This document shows, one piece after another, positions 59,955 through 64,000 of a stretch of DNA of 64,000 bases (its first letter is position 1; the number at the start of each line of letters is the position of its first letter). The DNA is from Phycisphaeraceae bacterium (GTDB lineage: Bacteria; Planctomycetota; Phycisphaerae; Phycisphaerales; Phycisphaeraceae). Position numbers and translations under genes: made by a program. The notes beneath the pieces were generated by a model that did no database searches, was not told the DNA's origin, and saw only the letters and a list, made by a program, of their open reading frames with translations. The DNA lies in the NCBI GenBank assembly GCA_028284155.1, contig JANQSF010000054.1, positions 1 to 64,000 on the forward strand, read 5' to 3'.

Positions 59955-62900
59955 ATGCGTCACGTCATACCCCCCACCTACGCGACCGCCGTCTGCCTCG
60001 CCCTGTTGAGCGTGTCGAGCGCCCGCGCGGTGTCGCCGCTGAGCGACGCCGATCTCAAGCTCTTCGAGTCGAAGGTTCGGCCGATCCTGGTCGAGCATTG
60101 CTACCAGTGTCACTCAGCCGACGCCAAGAAGCTGCGCGGCAATCTCTATCTCGACTCCAAAGCCGGCTGGCAGCGCGGCGGCGACTCCGGGCCGGCCGTC
60201 GTCCCCGGTGACGCCAAGAAGAGTTTGCTGCTCAAGGCGATCCGCTACAAAGACCCCGACCTGCAGATGCCGCCCAAGGGCAAGCTGCCCAAAGAAGCGA
60301 TCGCCGCCCTGGAGAACTGGGTCCTCAAAGGCGCCCCCGACCCGCGCACCGGCGAGGCCGGTTCGCCGGCCGTGCCCGCGCGACGCTCTCGCATTGACCT
60401 CGAAAAGGGAAGACAGTTCTGGTCGTTCCGCCCGGTCGCCAATCAGCCGCCTCCAACGGTCAAAGACAGCGCGTGGCCGCGCACGCCCATCGACAGATTC
60501 ATCCTCGCCAAACTTGAAGCCACTCAACTCAAACCCACCGGCGATGCTGACCGAAGGACGCTCATCCGTCGCGTCTACTTTGATCTTGTCGGCCTGCCGC
60601 CGACGCCTTCGCAGATCAAGGCCTTCCTGAACGACCCGTTGCCGACGCCGCGCGCGTTTGAAAAGGTCGTGGACGAATTGCTCGCCTCCCCACGCTTCGG
60701 CGAGCGCTGGGGGCGACATTGGCTCGACATCGCGCGCTTCGCCGAGTCGTCCGGCGGCGGGCGCGACCTGCTATTCGACAAAGCTTGGCGATACCGCGAC
60801 TACGTGATTGACTCATTCAACCGCGATCGGCCATTCGACCAGTTCATCCGCCAACAGATCGCCGGCGACTTGCTGCCTTACGACAGCCCGCAGGAACGCG
60901 CTGACAATGTCACCGCCGTCGGCTACCTCACGCTCGGCCCGACCAACTATGAGTTGCAGGACAAGGCGCTGCTCCGCATGGAGGTCGTGGACGAGCAGAT
61001 CGACACCGTCGGCCGAACGTTCCTAGCCATGACGCTCGGCTGCGCCCGGTGTCACGACCACCCGTTCGACCCCGTGCCGACGACCGACTACTACGCGTTC
61101 GCTGGCATTTTCCGCTCGACCAAGACGCTGACGCCCGGGAACGTCTCCGGCTACGAGACGCAGGAACTGCCGCTGTCGCCGACCCAGCGCACCGCGTGGC
61201 ACGGGCACAACGTCAAAGTGAAGGCGCTTGAAGACCGCATCAAAGCCGCCAAGGCCACGCTGTCCAAGCTCAACCCGAAGGCCGCAAGCTTGCAACCCGT
61301 TCTGGCCAAGTCTCGCATCGTCAGTGACCCAAGCGAATTGGACGGCGTTGTCGTGGACGATGTGTCGGCTGCGCTGACCGGCACATGGAACAAGAGCACG
61401 TTCTTTAAAGCCTATGTCGGCGCTGGCTACCAACACGCCAATGCCAACGCTTCGGCCACATTCCAGGCAAGCCTCCCGAAAGCCGGCCGATACGAAGTCC
61501 GACTGGCCTACAGCCCAGGGACGAACCGGTCGTCGAAGACACGGGTCACGGTCAAGCATGCTGACGGCACAAACGCGCGCACGATCAACCAGAAACGACC
61601 CGGCCCGATCGACGGGCTGTTCGTATCGCTTGGCACGTATCGGTTCGGGCCCGACACACCGGCGGTCGTGACGATTACGACCGACGGGGCGAATGGCGTG
61701 GTCATCGTCGACGCCGTGCAGTGGCTGCCCGTGGAAACCAAGGCCGGTGAGAACGCGGCGAGTAAACCGCTCGCCAACAACGTCAAATCACCACCGGTGC
61801 TGCCGGTCGATGCAGACAAGCCCCGCCCGCTGACACCCGACGACGTCGATAACGCCGACTTGATCCGGTTCATCGTGCCCGACCCGAAACACCTGCCCGG
61901 CGTCATTCTCGATAACTCGCAAGCGAAACTGATCGGCACATGGCAACGTTCCGTCCACACGCCGCCGTTCGTCGGCGTGAGCTACATCCACGATCAGAAG
62001 CAGGACAAGGGCAAGAAATCCGCGACATTCACGCCCGAATTGCCCTCGGCCGGCTGGTATGACGTGCTGATTGCTCACAACAGCAACGTCCGCCGCGCGG
62101 TCAACGCGCCCGTGACCGTCCGACATGCCGACGGCCAATCGAAGTTGCGTATCAACGAACAGGTCGTCGCGTCCGTCGGCCGACTCTTCAAGCCGATCGG
62201 CCGATTCCGGTTTGCAAGAGGTAACGCCGGTTCGGTGATGATCTCAACCGAAGGGACGGACGGCCTGTACGTGATTGTCGATGCCGTCTGGTTCCGTCCG
62301 GCCGACGGTCCCGACGGGTCATTCACGGCCGCCAAACTCGCGGGCGTGTTGCCGTATGACAGCCCCGCGCCGTCACCGGTCGTTCTCGCCGCCGCGACCA
62401 AAGCAGAAACCCAACAGCAGGCCGCGGCAGAACGCAAAGCGCAAGCGGCCGATCTGCAAGAGCAAATCAAGCGACTCGAAGGTGAACTGGCGACGCTCAA
62501 GAAAAACACACCGCAAGCCCCTCAACGCGTCATGGCGGTGCGCGATGAGGCCAAGCCGGAAGACTGGCACGTCAACATCCGCGGCAACATCCGCAACCTT
62601 GGGCCGAAAGTGCCGCGCGGGTTTCTGACCGTCGCGTGGCACAAACAAGAGCCGCCGAAGATCACCCAAGGCCAATCCGGTCGCCTCGAATTGGCTAACT
62701 GGATCGCCAGCCCAGACAACCCGCTCACCGCACGTGTTTTGGCCAACCGTGTCTGGCATCACCTGTTCGGCCACGGCCTCGTCCGTACGACCGACAACTT
62801 CGGCGATCCGGGCCAACGGCCGAGCCACCCCGAACTGCTCGACCACCTGGCCACCCAGTTCATCGAAGACGGCTGGTCGGTCAAGTCGCTGATCCGCCGC

Positions 62901-63512
62901 ATCGCCATATCGCGCACCTATCAACTTGATAGCCGACCCACAGCCGACGCGGCCAGCCTCGACCCGGAGAACCGACTGCTCAGTCATCGGTACCGCCGTC
63001 GCCTCGACGCCGAAGCGATCCACGACACGCTGTTGGCTGTCAGCGGCGAACTCGATCTGACCGTTGGCGGCAAGACGATGCGCAAGGTCGGATCCAGTTT
63101 CAACTACCGGTTCGACGTTGGCCGACGCGCGGTCTATCACCCGTCGTTCCGCAATACGCTGCACCCGCTGCTCGAAGTGTTCGACTTCGCCGACCCGAAC
63201 CTGGTCGTGGGCAGTCGGCCAACGAGTACGTTGCCCACACAAGCCCTGTTCATGCTCAACAGCCCGCTCGTAATGGGCCAGGCAGAGCAGGCGGCGAAAC
63301 GGTTCACGATTGACCCGCGATTCGGCCAATTGAGCGCCGCGCAACGCATTGACCTGGCCTTCGAGCAAGCCGTTGGGCGACCCGCCACGCCGCGTGAACA
63401 CGACCTGACCCGCCAGCAACTCGCAACGTTTGAGCAGCCTAACTCCCCCGAGGCGTGGGCGAGTGTCTTCCACGCACTGTTCGCGTCGGTCGATTTTCGG
63501 CATGTGAGGTAG
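59955..63512 (+). CDS. cytochrome C / DUF1549 / double golvesin-like / DUF1553 protein
   Basis: An 1185-residue secreted protein. The ATG at 59955 precedes a signal peptide (TAVCLALLSVSSARA). Domain order: cytochrome domain with CYQCH, DUF1549 (DLVGLPPTPSQI, RFGERWGRHWLDIARFAE, second haem motif CARCHDHPFDPVPT), then two golvesin/xanthan-lyase-like beta domains of about 140 residues each, one before and one after residue 640 (GTWNKSTFFKAYVGAGYQHA; GTWQRSVHTPPFVGVSYIHD). A short coiled coil (AAERKAQAADLQEQIKRLEG) and DUF1553 (LELANWIASPDNPLTARVLA) follow. The paralogue at 10017 lacks the golvesin pair. Those domains probably bind carbohydrate. A DUF1501 gene follows. Confidence 0.92.
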   Translation: MRHVIPPTYATAVCLALLSVSSARAVSPLSDADLKLFESKVRPILVEHCYQCHSADAKKLRGNLYLDSKAGWQRGGDSGPAVVPGDAKKSLLLKAIRYKDPDLQMPPKGKLPKEAIAALENWVLKGAPDPRTGEAGSPAVPARRSRIDLEKGRQFWSFRPVANQPPPTVKDSAWPRTPIDRFILAKLEATQLKPTGDADRRTLIRRVYFDLVGLPPTPSQIKAFLNDPLPTPRAFEKVVDELLASPRFGERWGRHWLDIARFAESSGGGRDLLFDKAWRYRDYVIDSFNRDRPFDQFIRQQIAGDLLPYDSPQERADNVTAVGYLTLGPTNYELQDKALLRMEVVDEQIDTVGRTFLAMTLGCARCHDHPFDPVPTTDYYAFAGIFRSTKTLTPGNVSGYETQELPLSPTQRTAWHGHNVKVKALEDRIKAAKATLSKLNPKAASLQPVLAKSRIVSDPSELDGVVVDDVSAALTGTWNKSTFFKAYVGAGYQHANANASATFQASLPKAGRYEVRLAYSPGTNRSSKTRVTVKHADGTNARTINQKRPGPIDGLFVSLGTYRFGPDTPAVVTITTDGANGVVIVDAVQWLPVETKAGENAASKPLANNVKSPPVLPVDADKPRPLTPDDVDNADLIRFIVPDPKHLPGVILDNSQAKLIGTWQRSVHTPPFVGVSYIHDQKQDKGKKSATFTPELPSAGWYDVLIAHNSNVRRAVNAPVTVRHADGQSKLRINEQVVASVGRLFKPIGRFRFARGNAGSVMISTEGTDGLYVIVDAVWFRPADGPDGSFTAAKLAGVLPYDSPAPSPVVLAAATKAETQQQAAAERKAQAADLQEQIKRLEGELATLKKNTPQAPQRVMAVRDEAKPEDWHVNIRGNIRNLGPKVPRGFLTVAWHKQEPPKITQGQSGRLELANWIASPDNPLTARVLANRVWHHLFGHGLVRTTDNFGDPGQRPSHPELLDHLATQFIEDGWSVKSLIRRIAISRTYQLDSRPTADAASLDPENRLLSHRYRRRLDAEAIHDTLLAVSGELDLTVGGKTMRKVGSSFNYRFDVGRRAVYHPSFRNTLHPLLEVFDFADPNLVVGSRPTSTLPTQALFMLNSPLVMGQAEQAAKRFTIDPRFGQLSAAQRIDLAFEQAVGRPATPREHDLTRQQLATFEQPNSPEAWASVFHALFASVDFRHVR

Positions 63513-63624
63513 GCGATCAGCAGGCCGGGCAATGACCTGCGGTCGATCCCTATAATGACGGTCGAGGCCGACAGCCGATCGAATCCAACGACCTCGGCCA
63601 GCAACGCAAATTGAGACGGTGACA

Positions 63625-64000
63625 TGAAGCACGATTCGACACAACCGACCCGCCGACAACTCCTGCGTACTTCCGCGTGTGGCTTTGGTTCGCTTGCGCT
63701 GGCAGGCTTGGCAACGGAACAGGCGATGGCCGAGTCGACGCGGCGGACGATGTCAGCGGCGCGCATCGCCGGGCGGGTCGATCCGCTGGCCGCCAAGCGG
63801 CCGCACCACACGCCGCGAGCCAAGCGGGTCATCTTCATCTGGATGCAGGGCGGGCCGAGCCAGGTCGATTCGTTCGACCCGAAGGACGCGCTGTACGAAT
63901 ACGACGGCAAGACGATCGACATCCGCAACGACCGCCGACGGGCTGTGCAGAAAGAGCGGATCATGAAGCCGCTGTGGAAGTTCAAGCAGTATGGCCAATG
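63625..64000 (+). CDS. DUF1501 family secreted protein (5' part)
   Basis: The first 125 residues of a DUF1501 protein, cut by the window edge. A Tat-like leader (TRRQLLRTSACGFGSLALAG) precedes the conserved core start RVIFIWMQGGPSQVDSFDP. It follows the DUF1549/DUF1553 gene by 112 bases on the same strand, repeating the pairing seen at 8595-12920. The rest lies outside the window. Confidence 0.92.

Overview
The window looks like a chromosomal segment of a high-GC planctomycete (Planctomycetota; class not resolved). The evidence is the dense set of families typical of that phylum: two DUF1549/DUF1553 cytochrome-type proteins paired with DUF1501 proteins, a PVC-type membrane-bound dehydrogenase with its haem-binding partner, several secreted PQQ-type beta-propellers, a ThuA protein, an FG-GAP/sialidase fusion and a PEP-CTERM protein. 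Core genes (proS, purL, sdhCAB) are mixed with secreted catabolic genes. There is no rRNA, CRISPR array or complete tRNA.

Layout. 1-1790 is the end of an integrated element: the 3' end of an IS21-type insertion sequence (istB tail plus IS end), a phage-like terminase small subunit, and a 3' fragment of a tRNA-Gly(GCC) gene that looks like an attachment site, followed by a strong terminator. 1955-8546 (+) holds a secreted esterase, a sodium:solute symporter and an FG-GAP/sialidase fusion, plausibly a glycan-use locus. 14202-8595 (-) is an operon of PQQ propeller, DUF1549/DUF1553 and DUF1501. 15691-14348 (-) is a lipoprotein esterase and 17736-15823 (-) is proS. 17903-20048 (+) holds a small lipoprotein, an amidase-like protein and a Ser/Thr kinase. 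20475-24651 (+) holds a LamG/PEP-CTERM protein, a PQQ propeller and an RbsC-like permease. 25585-24569 (-) and 25768-26889 (+) are a hydrolase lipoprotein and a patatin. 31123-26985 (-) is the split PVC dehydrogenase/haem pair. 31223-33007 (+) is an ECF sigma factor, a membrane partner and an OmpH/Skp-like protein. 33191-39770 holds a TPR peptidase, an aminotransferase, a LolA-like protein, a membrane protein and a GH2-like fragment. 40155-45381 is a rhomboid protease and the sdhCAB locus. 45711-48098 (-) is DUF1844, ThpR and a GAF-SpoIIE phosphatase. 48285-52567 (+) is an unusual trio of secreted propeller proteins. 52692-55994 is purL. 56105-63512 holds a GT1 glycosyltransferase, a toroid-like secreted protein, ThuA and a second DUF1549/DUF1553-DUF1501 pair that runs off the end.

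The most unusual property is the repeat content. Several families of palindromic elements occupy gaps and also lie in frame inside genes. One architectural class has arms made of short near-tandem words and a different word in each element. Eight of these elements touch or contain a stop codon. Others lie in frame in purL (three) and proS (one). Two encode hydrophobic cores of signal peptides. These elements, rather than any one gene, are the best candidate for an undescribed system here.
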